Shown: piece by piece, positions 54,480-63,758 of the stretch
How positions within the stretch are numbered: the first letter of the stretch is position 1
Layout: each line of letters begins with the position of its first letter
Assembly: GCA_038380435.1 (NCBI GenBank)
Contig: JAWZYU010000001.1
Span: forward strand, 11,946,001-12,010,000
Length of the DNA: 64,000 nucleotides
Direction of reading: 5' to 3'
From: Ryuthela nishihirai
Lineage: Eukaryota > Arthropoda > Arachnida > Araneae > Heptathelidae
Program-made: the position numbers and the translations under genes
The notes under the pieces: model-generated
Database searches by the model: none
Seen by the model: the letters and a program-made list of their open reading frames with translations, nothing else
What the model was told of the DNA's origin: nothing

Positions 54480-55463
54480 TCAGTCCATGCAGTTTCGATA
54501 GTAGCCAAAGTTCATTTGTTGTAGCAGCTGCTGGTGTCTGGACCACACATGTTCAATTGGGAACAGATCCGGTGAACGCGCAGGCCAAGGCAGAAGCGTC
54601 ACATGGTAGCTATCCAGGAATTGTTGGATACCACATGTCCAGGAATTGTTGGATACCACATGTCCAGGAATTGTTGGATGCCACATGTGGTCGGGCATTG
54701 TCCTGTTGGTAAATGGCACCAGAGAGCCCCTGAAGATAAGGTACGACCACAGGCTCCAACACCTCAGTCATGTAATGCTGTCTGTTGAAAGTACTGGTAA
54801 TGCGTATGAGGCACGTGCTAGAGTGGAGTCCAATGGCACCCAATACCATAACACCAGAGGCCAGACCTGTATGGTGCTGCATCATGCATGTCTCACTGAG
54901 CCTGTCGACGCGGTACCACCAGATACGGATTCGTCCATCATGGTAGTGCATTCTGAAGCGGGATATGTCTGAAAAGACGATGCGATGCCATCCACATATG
55001 CATGCATGACGTTCTTGGCACCATTGCAGTCGCATATGCCTGTGTTGCAGAGTCAATGGTAAGTGAAGCAATGGCCACCTAGCAAAGATGCTCCGATGCT
55101 GCAGACGACGTCAAACTATATGTGCAGACACTGCTTGATGCACAACACACCCTAACTGTTGAGCTAAGGTGTTTGATGTGGCTGTACGATCATTCATATC
55201 CATGCACTCGTGATGTCTGCCTCTCGTTCGTTTGTGTGACAGGACCTTTGAGATCCCTCACGTCAGTGAGTTCTTTCCTCCTCTATCCACTGACGCCATA
55301 TTCTCATCACTGTGGCAGCATTCCGTCCAACAGGAGCCCTGATGTCTCGGTGAGATAATCCGTCTTCCCGTAATCCCACAATTCTCCCTCGATCAAAGTC
55401 GGAAACCTGGTCGTATGGATACCGTGTTCTTCGCCGGGGCATACTTGATCCTGTAGCGCACAA
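54480..55463 (-). pseudogene. Tc1-like DD34E transposase with internal tandem repeat
   Basis: The minus strand reads RYPYDQVSDFDRGRIVGLRE and DGLSHRDIRAPVGRNAATVM (helix-turn-helix, 55425-55290), RLQWCQERHAC, then HRIVFSDISRFRMHYHDGRI with the first Asp (54990), HTGLASGVMVLGAI, YQQDNARPHVA with the second Asp (54700), and LLPWPARSPDLFPIEHVWSR with the Glu (54590-54530). Between the second Asp and the Glu, a 25-bp unit is present three times, which breaks the frame and the spacing. Otherwise this is the best-kept Tc1 here. Confidence 0.88.
54616..54690. repeat. 25-bp unit repeated three times in the Tc1 transposase
   Basis: CCAGGAATTGTTGGATACCA followed by CATGT is repeated in tandem with one substitution in the third unit. 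One unit is the expected transposase sequence; two are additions. Confidence 0.9.
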
Positions 55464-55860
55464 GAACTGCGAGCAAACACAATTCCAGTGCTTTACACCG
55501 TCTCTTTGTAATCTCTTATACCACTTCTAGGGGGTGTTACTGTGACACATGATGTGCGTATGTGCTGCGCTTTGAATCTTTTACACATTCTCCCACGGGC
55601 TACCCATGTTGCAAATTTCGGGGACAATCTGATGAGTTCTTCCTGGTGTTGCACTTTTAATGGCCAGCAGTGTAGATTGTTTAAAACTAATATATGATAA
55701 TGAAATGGAGGTTTTATATCCGAATATGCAAAGGATGCATCGAAAGTCCCTAACTTATTCATTTTATGGTATATTCAAGAATATATGCACAAAAAAAGTA
55801 AAATTTTGGCAAATATCCTTGCACAAAGTCTTTATAATGGTCAAAACATTTCAACCAGGG

Positions 55861-56651
55861 TGAACATGTCTGAAAATCTCACTACGGCCACAGTCCATTC
55901 CAGTATGTTGCAATTGCCAGTGCATGCTTTCTAAACTGATTCGTCGTTTTCAAAGCGCTGGCCTCTCCAACGCTTGTTAAATGGGCTGAAAACACTAGAG
56001 TCGAGGAGTACCAGTCCCAACTGGAGGGAGGGGATTTTTTATTTCACAAAGAATTCGATCATCGCAGAAACGAAATGTCGCTAGCAGCCATTTGTTTCTA
56101 GTTCTATGACGGAACAATAAGAGAGCGCATGCAGCGGACCTATGTTTATATTGCAGGTAATAGATGTCTCTACTCCTCTTATACTTCAGATAAAAGAAAA
56201 ACTGTCATTAGGGTCCGTAACTCGATCTGCTCTTGACTTCCGGTAAGACTCTTCGTATTTACATTTACGGGCAAATTAGCATAAAATATTATTGATTGAT
56301 TAAGACTAAATTTAAAGAACAAAAACAACAGTTCCTGCAACTGGCGTTTCAGCAAAGAGAATTGTTTCAAAGTTAAACTTTTATGAAAAAAAAAGAGTTA
56401 ATATTCATTAATTACAAAGAAAGATGAACGAATCTTTCTTCATCATCAGTTACGAACGAATTATTCAAATTCTAATGTTAGGAACAGCATCGTGGAAATC
56501 AAATGTGTTTATGATGATGATGTGCTTATTTTTATCTCGTAGTGTGATTTTTATTCTTTAAAATTTAAATAAAATTTAGTGTAATTCAAACATACAAACT
56601 ACTTTTCTGCTATTTTTCTGAATTTATGTTTCTGTTATTAAAACAGAACTT
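55861..56651. other. Spacer, no gene
   Basis: AT-rich; no coding or repeat feature I can support apart from a short ATGATGATG run near 56510. Confidence 0.4.
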
Positions 56652-56829
56652 ATTCATTCCACTCTTAATGGTCTTATTATTATTTTGCAGCAAAAGTGAG
56701 AGCGATAAAAAGGAGAGAGGTGGATCAGGACATGCTCTACTCCGACCATGCCCTGATCGATCTCTCTCCTTTTTCATCTCTCTCGCTGTTGCTGAAAATA
56801 ATAATAAGACCATTAACAGTAGAATGAAT
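56652..56829. mobile_element. 178-bp palindromic MITE-like element
   Basis: ATTCATTCCACTCTTAATGG at the left pairs with CCATTAACAGTAGAATGAAT at the right. The arms are about 85 bp, include GGAGAGAG and AATAATAATAAGACC, and meet near 56741. Frames on the two strands (67 and 68 codons) are mirror translations of the palindrome. Confidence 0.85.
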
Positions 56830-57059
56830 TAGCTGTGCTTTTCATCACTAAGGAGACGATGTTAAAAAAAAGTCCGTTGGTGGCGGTTGATTTTGAATTG
56901 TGCTGTGTGTCTAATTTGATAGTAAAATAATTACAGTCAGTTTTTATCTTTAATTTTACTTAAAAGTGATTATATCTTCAATTTCTATAGTTTGTTAAGC
57001 ATTTTTGAAGCAAGCAAAGTATATTAAGCTATTTTGCACGGAATGAAAATCTTATAAAA

Positions 57060-57951
57060 ATGACCAACGGAACGAGGAAAAAGAAACCTTCACCGACTAA
57101 TATGAAAATAAAAGTTAAAAAGTCCAAAATGTATCAGCATACAAATAAACGTGATAAAGAACCCAAAGAAATTTCCATTTTAGAGGAGGACTTGATGGTT
57201 TCGACTGATTCTGTGGTGTCACCAGCAAAGTCAATAGAAGACAAGTCACAACCAAAGAACATTTCTACTACTGATCAAGAAAAACCAGAAAAGGAAAACT
57301 TACAGGTAAATTCTGACAAAAATAAAATACCTATAAATGAAAGCCATATCAGTAATGATAAAAACATTATAGAACAAAATAATAACCTCAGTAATATCAC
57401 AGTAAATAGCAAAATAAATAACATTTCTGAAAATGAAAAAGATAATAGATATACACTTGTGACTTCCCTCGATACAGAAAACTTAAAGTTCAATGAAAAT
57501 AAAGACTTAGCATTAGTGATTACAGGAATTAAAGATGACATAAGTTCTCTTCATATTCGAAAAGTAACTTCATTGTTTTATGGTTTTTATGGTTTTTATA
57601 TTTTTATATCCTGCAATACCATCTACTTCAAATGACTTTCGGCTAAAGGACATTTCTGAAACTCAACAAAAGAAAGGCATAGACTATGCTTGTATGGTTA
57701 AAAAAAATATTTCAGGAGCAAAGAATTCAAAGAAAAACATTTCAAATAAATCTGTTAATGCAAAAGCTTCAACTTCAAGTCGAACCGAAACTACTGATAA
57801 TTCGACAATGAATATGAATTCTAAAGGCCAAATTATCGGATTTCTAATCAAACGTTTGGACTATTTACTTCCTAGTGGACAGGAATTAAACTTAATTAAA
57901 GACATTCTACTATCGTTTCTACATTGCAATCCATGGGCAATAGAACGATAA
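57060..57951 (+). pseudogene. ORF1 of the AT-rich LINE, frameshifted
   Basis: The first piece (57060-57635) is basic and polar at the start (MTNGTRKKKPSPTNMKIKV), then Asn/Ser/Glu-rich and probably disordered, ending after DLALVITGIKDDISSLHI. The second (57580-57951) has Lys/Ser/Asn-rich sequence and ends with RLDYLLPSGQELNLIKDILL, an end typical of gag-like ORF1. The RRM-like and zinc-knuckle part that should lie between them is absent, apparently deleted near 57570-57620 where GGTTTTTATGGTTTTTAT is duplicated. The start is the first ATG of a long frame with A at -3. Confidence 0.65.
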
Positions 57952-58740
57952 TTCTACAATGGAACTGTAGAAGTATATTAAATAAGAAACATTATCTCAA
58001 TCACCTAATCAAATCAAAAAATATTCAAATTATGTGTCTACAGGAATCTCAAACAAGGTACCAAAATTTACTAATTTCATAGCATATAAACAAAAAAATA
58101 GTGACAATACCAGGGGAATATTAACTTATATACATAAAAACCTACCTCAAAACAGAATAAATATAGATGTAGTACATAATAAATTAGAAGTCATTCATTA
58201 TTATACAAACTAAAATAAATAATATAACTACATATATCATAAATATCTACAATGCTGGAGTATGCATAAAATATAGTCAATATTTAAAACTAATTGAAAA
58301 CTTAAATGGTGAAATAATAATATGTGATGATTTAAACACACATAATAGAATGTGGTTCTCATACAGAAATGAACACAAAAGCACCCACTTGGTAAAATTC
58401 ATTGAAAATAATAATTTAATGATTTTAAATAATAAACACATAACACATATTAATAAAAATAACTTCAACTCTGTAATTGATTTATCCATTTGCTCTAATA
58501 AAATCTTAAAAGAATTACAATGGCACATATTAGAAGACAGTTATGATAGTGATCATTTACCTATCTTTATTTATTTTAAAAATTATAAAAGCACAAAACC
58601 TAATATAAAAATAATAAATTGGAAGAACTTCAAGCAAGACATTCAAAATAAGGAATTAATAAATGGTAAATGTGGTTATATAGAATTAACAGAATTTTTA
58701 AATAACAAAAAAAATAAATATTACTATCACTATCACTAAA
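57933..58740 (+). pseudogene. ORF2 endonuclease of the AT-rich LINE
   Basis: ORF2 starts at ATG 57933 and overlaps the end of ORF1 by 19 nt in another frame. It reads MGNRTIILQWNCRSILNKK and IMCLQESQTR, then after shifts IYNAGVCIKYSQYL, GEIIICDDLNTHNRMW (58310-58355; catalytic GD-N-H, with GD changed to DD), NNLMILNNKHITHI, SVIDLSICS and DSYDSDHLPIFIYF (58540-58575). This is a complete endonuclease layout with four or more frame breaks. Confidence 0.82.
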
Positions 58741-59179
58741 AAAATACCCAAAAATAATATACACACACTATTTGTCAATAAATTAATAGCCATTCGTAGA
58801 AGGGCAGAAAGGAGAAACGGAGCTTTAACAGATTAAATAAAGCTATCTCAAAAAAAAAAATAAAAAATTTAGAGCAACTTAATTGGAGAAAATTCACCGA
58901 ATACTTAACACCTCATACAACCACATCAAACCTCTGGAAAATTTATAAAAAAATTTATAAAAAAATTTATAAAAAAATTCTAAACTAATACTACCCCAAA
59001 CAATCCAGTTCAAACATATGCAATTAAGAATAATAAAACATTAAAAGAAACAACAGAAGACGTAGCACAATTTTACATTAATTCACACTTCAAATATGAC
59101 AATAAAATAGATAAAATTTTTAAAAATTCAAATATCTTTCACAAATTTTTTCATTGTAACTCAACTAATTATTTAAACC

Positions 59180-60676
59180 TTCCCTTTACATTTCATGAAT
59201 TGAAAACTGTTATAAAAACTCTCAAACAAAATACCACACCAGACCTTGACGAAATTATTAATAAACTGCTTAAGAATTTAACACATAAATGGTTAATTAA
59301 ACTTTTAGAAAACTTCAATACATTTTGGTCTCAAAAATGCTACCCTGAATCATGGCTAGACAATTTTATGATATTCATAAAAAAAGAACATGAACCTGCT
59401 GATGATCAAAAATCGTATCGACCCATTTGTCTTAGATCAAACATGCTCAAACTATTTGAAAATTTAGTTTTTAATAGACTTAACTGGCATTTTGAAAATC
59501 ATAACTTATTTGATTTTAACTTCTTTGGTTTTAGATCAGGACGCTCCACTAAGGATCTATTATTGAATCTTATCTCAGACGCTGAATTTGCAATTAAAAT
59601 GGTTTTTTCCTTGTTGCAGTTGTAATAGATTTAGAAAAGGCTTTTGATACAATCTCACACCAAGGATTATTAGCTAAAATTAGAAAATTTAAAATTTATG
59701 GCAATATGTATCACTTTTTTCTCATATAATACAAAATAAAAACTTTAGAGTTAAAATTACAAATAACTTCTCAAATAAATATGAACTTAAAATTGGAATA
59801 ATTCAAGGAGACAAACTTTCTCTAATATTCTTTAATATATATCTAAATGACATCTCAGAAATTTTTTCCTCAGATATTTCATATATTGCATATACAGATG
59901 ACCTTATCTTCTGGACCATTCACACAGATCTTAATATAATAAACACAAAAATACAAAATACTCTTAATAAACTAGTAAATCATTGTAAAAAATGGAATTT
60001 AAAAATATCATCAGAAAAATCAAAAAACACATATTTTTACAAAAGACAGAAAATCACAAATGAAATAAAAATAACTTTAAATAACACAGAATTAAAAATT
60101 ACAGATAATATAAAATTTCTTGGACTTCATCTGGACTCGAAATTATTATGGAATCATTTTCTTAAAAATGCAAAAGAAAAAGCTACTAAATTATTTAATT
60201 TTTTAAGATTCCTTGGAAGCTCTAAATGGGACTGCTCCACAAAAAACCTTTTATTAATATTTAATTCTATAATCCTACCTAAATGTGTATATGGAATTGA
60301 GCTCATAAATATCATTTCTCAAACAAAAATTAAAAATCTAGAAACAATTCAAACAAAAATTTTTAAATTTTGCCTTGGACTTTTGCAATCAACAAAAAAC
60401 AACTTAAATATATACGCTGAAACTTCATTTCCCACAATTGAAATGAAAAAAAAATATTTACTATCGAATTTAATATTTCGAATAATCACTAAAAATCAAC
60501 AACACCCTATAATAAATAAATTTAATAATAACTTTCAAGATACAACTTTGAAGGGTTTTTCAGAAAAAGAAAAGATATTGGAAATAATAAATAATAAACT
60601 TAATGGAGATTATCTTCCAACTTTCCCTGCTGGATTTCAACATTACCCATTATTTCTGATAAAATACCAGGAATAG
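59180..60676 (+). pseudogene. ORF2 reverse transcriptase of the AT-rich LINE
   Basis: Blocks are KQNTTPDLDEIINKLL, YPESWLDNFMIFIKK, KSYRPICLRSNMLKLFE (59410-59460), FFGFRSGRSTKDLLLNLI (59525), then after a frame change VVIDLEKAFDTISHQG (59617-59665), KIGIIQGDKLS (59795), SLIFFNIYLNDI and the catalytic IAYTDDLIFW (59888-59917). The thumb has IKFLGLHLDSKLLWNH (60112). The palm box YTDD keeps both Asp residues. A long open piece ends at 60676 (PAGFQHYPLFLIKYQE). Confidence 0.85.
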
Positions 60677-60719
60677 AATCTAAAAATCAATATGATAAAT
60701 CAATTATAAAATCATTAAC

Positions 60720-61230
60720 TGACACATTTATCAGTGATAACTATAAAAATTATATACATGTATTCACAGATGGATCTCTTAACTCTGACTCCACTGTCAC
60801 ATCTGGAGCCGTCTACTGCCCAAATGAAAACTATGAACACCAATTTAAATTTAATATATCTAAACCAGTAATTATAGCTGAGATGTTTGCTATTATTATA
60901 GCAATCAACTGGACCTTAAAATATAAAAATAAAAAAATTGTCATATTTACAGACTGTAAATCATCGCTAGACATTTTTCAACATAACCCTTTCAAAAATG
61001 ATTTTTCAATATTTATTAATGATATATTTACTTTAACATACAAACACATAGATCAGAATAACATTATAACTTTACAATGGATACCTTCCTGTTAATATAA
61101 CAACTTATAGAATAACATTATAACTTTACAATGATTACCTTCCTGTTAATATAACCTGTTAATATAACATATAATGAACATGTAGACACTTTAGCAAAAA
61201 AGGCAAAAGATCTAAACCACACTGTAAATT
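60720..61230 (+). pseudogene. ORF2 RNase H domain of the AT-rich LINE
   Basis: IHVFTDGSLNSDSTVTSGAV gives the first Asp, IIAEMFAIIIAINW the Glu, VIFTDCKSSLDIF the second Asp (DCKS for DSKS), and TLQWIPSC a fragment of the WIPSH block. A 62-bp tandem duplication (GAATAACATTATAACTTTAC at 61056 and 61109) splits this block from the following EHVDTLAKKAKD, which carries the last Asp. Confidence 0.85.
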
Positions 61231-61690
61231 CTCCTTATCATTTTGTTATACATAAAAAAATAAATAAAATAAAATTATTGTCAGAATTACAGAATTGGTA
61301 CATGACAAAAGCTAGGAACACACATAGATTTCAAATCTCTAATAACATTGGTAAATTTAATAATTTTGGATTAAAGAAAAAAGAAATTTCTATGATTTTA
61401 AGAATAAAGTCTAATCTAGCTCTTACAGATTCCACACTATTTAAATTTAGAAAAATAAACTCACCAAATTGTTTTTTTCTGCAATAACATACAAACACTA
61501 GAGCATATAATATTCAGTTGTAACAAATATGAAGAGGAGAGAAAAATTTATTTTAATAAATTGCAAAAATATAATGTAAACACATTTAATTTTAAAAACA
61601 TATTAGAACCAACATCAAAAAAATTAAAACTAACTTTTTATAAATTATTAATTGATTATCTCAAAAACATCAATCTCTTAGATAAACTAT
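61230..61690 (+). pseudogene. ORF2 C-terminal segment of the AT-rich LINE
   Basis: KINKIKLLSELQNWYMTKAR, then ISMILRIKSNLALTDSTLF and KINSPNC lead into a frame change and CNNIQTLEHIIFSCNKYEEE, the Cys-Cys-His-Cys segment also seen in the I-like LINE at 28.7 kb. The protein would end with LDYLKNINLLDKL-like residues before 61690. Confidence 0.75.
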
Positions 61691-61720
61691 AAAAAAAGAT
61701 AAATGAATAATAATTAAAAA

Positions 61721-62139
61721 AAATTTAAAAAATGAATGAATATAAAATGAATAATAATTAAACACACACACACATATATATATACGTAAGGATCCACAAA
61801 AATTATGCCTGAATGAGTCTGCATTGTTTTAACTCTTTGCAGGAATATTCAAAGTTTGATGTGTATTGATGATGAGGAGGAGACGATGTTGGTTCGAAAT
61901 GCTTAATTGACTCAATTACACAACAATAGTGCGTATTCATCGATAGGTTTAAGAGAAACTATCGATAATATCGGATAAGCATTAGAACTATCCTAGCAGA
62001 GCTGGAAATAGCATAACGCCCTTATTTATCGTTAATGTCTTGGGAATTAAAGAAGAAGCGAAAATTACTTGTATTTCGAAATATCCTTTATTACTTTTTG
62101 AAAAACTCCGCACTTCGTTATTGTGCCATTTAGTTTATA
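61721..62139. other. LINE tail and spacer
   Basis: Starts with A-rich AAATGAATAATAATTAAA repeats and a (CA)n(TA)n run at 61761-61784. No gene beyond that. Confidence 0.45.
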
Positions 62140-62352
62140 ATGCACCGCGCAACAGAGGAACTGCCACGCCAGGAAGGAAAGAGTTCGAACCTTTTAAATA
62201 GCACCAGACATTCTGCTCGTTCAGACATTCAAATGATGACATTTTGGCAGAGAATGGTGATTGGTGGAAAGAAGACCGATGAAGCATGCAAGGTGTTGCT
62301 TCAGGAGATACAGGCACTGGACAGAAAAATGGAAACAGTTCGTGCTATATGA
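62140..62352 (+). other. 70-codon frame at the left shoulder of a foldback, not recognised
   Basis: The frame MHRATEELPRQEGKSSN to RKMETVRAI is polar and shows no known domain. Its last third pairs with sequence on the minus strand at about 62800-62850, so it may belong to the foldback element at 62280-62870. I do not assign a function. Confidence 0.25.
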
Positions 62353-62870
62353 ATAGAAAATCGCATTCAGGGCTCAATAACGTTTTCAATACGAATGAAA
62401 AACGTGTCTAAAGATAAATTAAAGATTTTAATCAAAGCTATCTAAAGCGCGATATGTAAAGAATTTGACCCCAAAATTTAATTAAAATATTAAAGCATGT
62501 TAAGAGATCAGTATCCGCCATGGAACTCTACTAGCGTCAACCATGATCTCTGATCTCTTAACCTGTTTTATTGCTTTAATTAAATTTTAAGGTCATTTTT
62601 GGGTAGCAACAATTTTCTGTAGCAATTTTGGGGAGCATAAATATTCCAGAGTTATAACTCTTTGAATACTGAACAAATAATATTTAAAATCGAGAGTTAG
62701 ATGGATTTGATTGAGATCTTTAATTTATCATTAGACATATTTTTCATTAAAAATCGCATTGAAGAAATCAGTGGACTCTGAATGCGATTTTCTATTGAGA
62801 TAACATGGGACTCTTTCCGTTTTTATGTCCGCTAGCTGTGTTTCGTTGTGCATTCTCAGCAGTGGTAAGA
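62280..62870. mobile_element. Diverged foldback element, about 0.6 kb
   Basis: GAATAGAAAATCGCATTCAG at 62351 is matched by its complement at 62776-62795 (CTGAATGCGATTTTCTATTG). Further in, ATAAATTAAAGATTTTAATC pairs with the complement near 62718-62737, and an inner palindrome joins TTAAGAGATCAG (62499) with CTGATCTCTTAA (62550). The arms are interrupted by unpaired stretches. Confidence 0.65.
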
Positions 62871-63157
62871 AGAGGACATGCCCAGAGTAATCGCCAAGTA
62901 ACGAACTGAGCATAAAGCGTATCGTGGAATTGCGGGAGGCAAGATTATCCATTAGAAAGTCTTTGCTGTCTGGGTTGGTTATGATGTGGGAACTTTGCAA
63001 TGCTGTTGGTGTCATTGAATTAGATCAGATCAAAGCAGACAGCTGCCAAGAACAGAAAGTAGAATCTTACGAGGAACGTAGATGCTGGTGAAGGATGTTG
63101 CAGGATCGTTTTTCTATGGCGAGCCAGCTCAAGGGTGCCTTCAGATAGTCATTGGTA

Positions 63158-63292
63158 CAGTCGCTCAAAAAAGAATCCGAACACTATGGTTGATTACAGA
63201 ATTGAGAAAAAATATCTGGCAACAATTTTTTTAGAAATTAGTGATCTGGCAAACTTCGTGTCACGTGATTACAGAATTCAGGAAAAATATCT
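63158..63292 (+). mobile_element. Palindromic Tc1-type MITE, copy 3 (truncated)
   Basis: It starts CAGTCGCTCAAAAAAGAATC after a TA, runs through the centre word GTGTCACGTG, and then repeats GATTACAGAATTCAGGAAAA in the forward direction in place of the right arm, so the right half is lost or rearranged. Confidence 0.8.
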
Positions 63293-63323
63293 GGAGCGTG
63301 TACAGCAACTGTACACGCTCCAG
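63291..63323. repeat. Perfect 15-bp hairpin
   Basis: CTGGAGCGTGTACAG and its exact complement flank a 3-nt loop (CAA). It overlaps the next palindrome by three bases and shares the GGAGCGTGT core with it. Confidence 0.9.
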
Positions 63324-63393
63324 TTACCGTTCACAGCAAACTGGAGCGTGTGCAGTTACTGCACACGCTCCAGTTTGCTGTGAACGGTAACTG
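63321..63393. repeat. Perfect 36-bp-arm palindrome with a one-base centre
   Basis: CAGTTACCGTTCACAGCAAA plus CTGGAGCGTGTGCAGT is followed by T and then by the exact complement. No mismatch occurs over 72 paired bases. Perfect symmetry suggests a very recent origin or active maintenance. Confidence 0.95.
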
Positions 63394-63429
63394 CGCACGC
63401 TCAATATTTCCGTGAGTGAGCCCACACGA

Positions 63430-63457
63430 TCTAGTATCAAAATAATATGACCACCTA
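63430..63457 (+). mobile_element. Solo Tc1 terminus
   Basis: GTATCAAAATAATATGACCA followed by CCTA matches the terminal repeat of the Tc1 at 47227-48654. It is cut off by the MITE at 63458. Confidence 0.65.
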
Positions 63458-63641
63458 CAGTCGCTCAAAAAAGTATCCGAACACTATGGTTGATTACAGA
63501 ATTCAGAAAAAATATCTGGCAACCTTCGTGTCACGTGACACGAAGGTTGCCAGTTCACTGATTTCTAAAAAAATCGTTGCCAGATATTTTTTCTGAATTC
63601 TGTAATCAACCATAGTGTTCGGATACTTTTTTGAGCGACTG
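63458..63641. mobile_element. Palindromic Tc1-type MITE, copy 2 (complete)
   Basis: CAGTCGCTCAAAAAAGTATC at the left and its complement ending GAGCGACTG at the right are flanked by TA on both sides (63456-63457, 63642-63643). It is 184 bp. The left arm lacks about 30 bp that the right arm keeps (AAATTAGTGATCTGGCA in other copies). Confidence 0.93.
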
Positions 63642-63670
63642 TACAACTATGTATCCTCAAACAAATCGAT

Positions 63671-63758
63671 GCTGTTTACAGAAGGCTGTGTTATGGCAGG
63701 AATGATAGACATCTTCTGATGTCTATCATTTCTGCCATAACACAGAGGATTGTAACAG
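63671..63758. repeat. 88-nt near-perfect hairpin
   Basis: The arms of 41-42 nt (CTGTGTTATGGCAGGAATGA and TCATTTCTGCCATAACACAG in the core) flank a 4-nt loop, TTCT. The innermost 26 pairs have one mismatch; the outer part is looser. The size and shape are like a microRNA precursor, but palindromic MITEs give the same shape. Confidence 0.85.

Larger units (their letters stand above)
54251..55672 (-). mobile_element. Tc1-like transposon, third family, 1422 bp, minus strand
   Basis: CACTGCTGGCCATTAAAAGT at 54251 and its complement ending at 55672 are inverted repeats (about 28 bp: ..GTGCAACACCAG). TA flanks both sides (54249-54250, 55673-55674). It interrupts a LINE ORF1. Confidence 0.95.
52440..55860 (-). 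mobile_element. I/Jockey-like LINE remnant, minus strand, split by a Tc1
   Basis: On the minus strand, ORF1 sequence (55760-55680, then 54250-53570 after the Tc1) is followed by an endonuclease (53530-52830). RT is missing: the remnant ends where the GAT tail of LINE copy C begins, so copy C may have inserted into it or a deletion occurred. It is AT-rich. Confidence 0.7.
57060..61720 (+). mobile_element. AT-rich I/Jockey-like LINE with ORF1 and ORF2
   Basis: At about 4.7 kb this is the most complete two-ORF LINE in the window: ORF1, overlapping ORF2 with endonuclease, RT, RNase H and a C-terminal segment, and an A-rich end (61690-61760). Codons are strongly A/T-biased (Asn, Lys, Ile rich). 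Many frame changes, stops and small tandem duplications show it is inactive. Confidence 0.88.

Noticed and set aside
54455..54972. Plus-strand frames across 54.4-55.0 kb
   Set aside because: They are antisense to the minus-strand Tc1 transposase, whose motifs are clear.
57275..57541. 88-codon minus-strand hydrophobic frame
   Set aside because: It is antisense to the Lys/Asn-rich ORF1 of the AT-rich LINE, whose complement is hydrophobic by composition.
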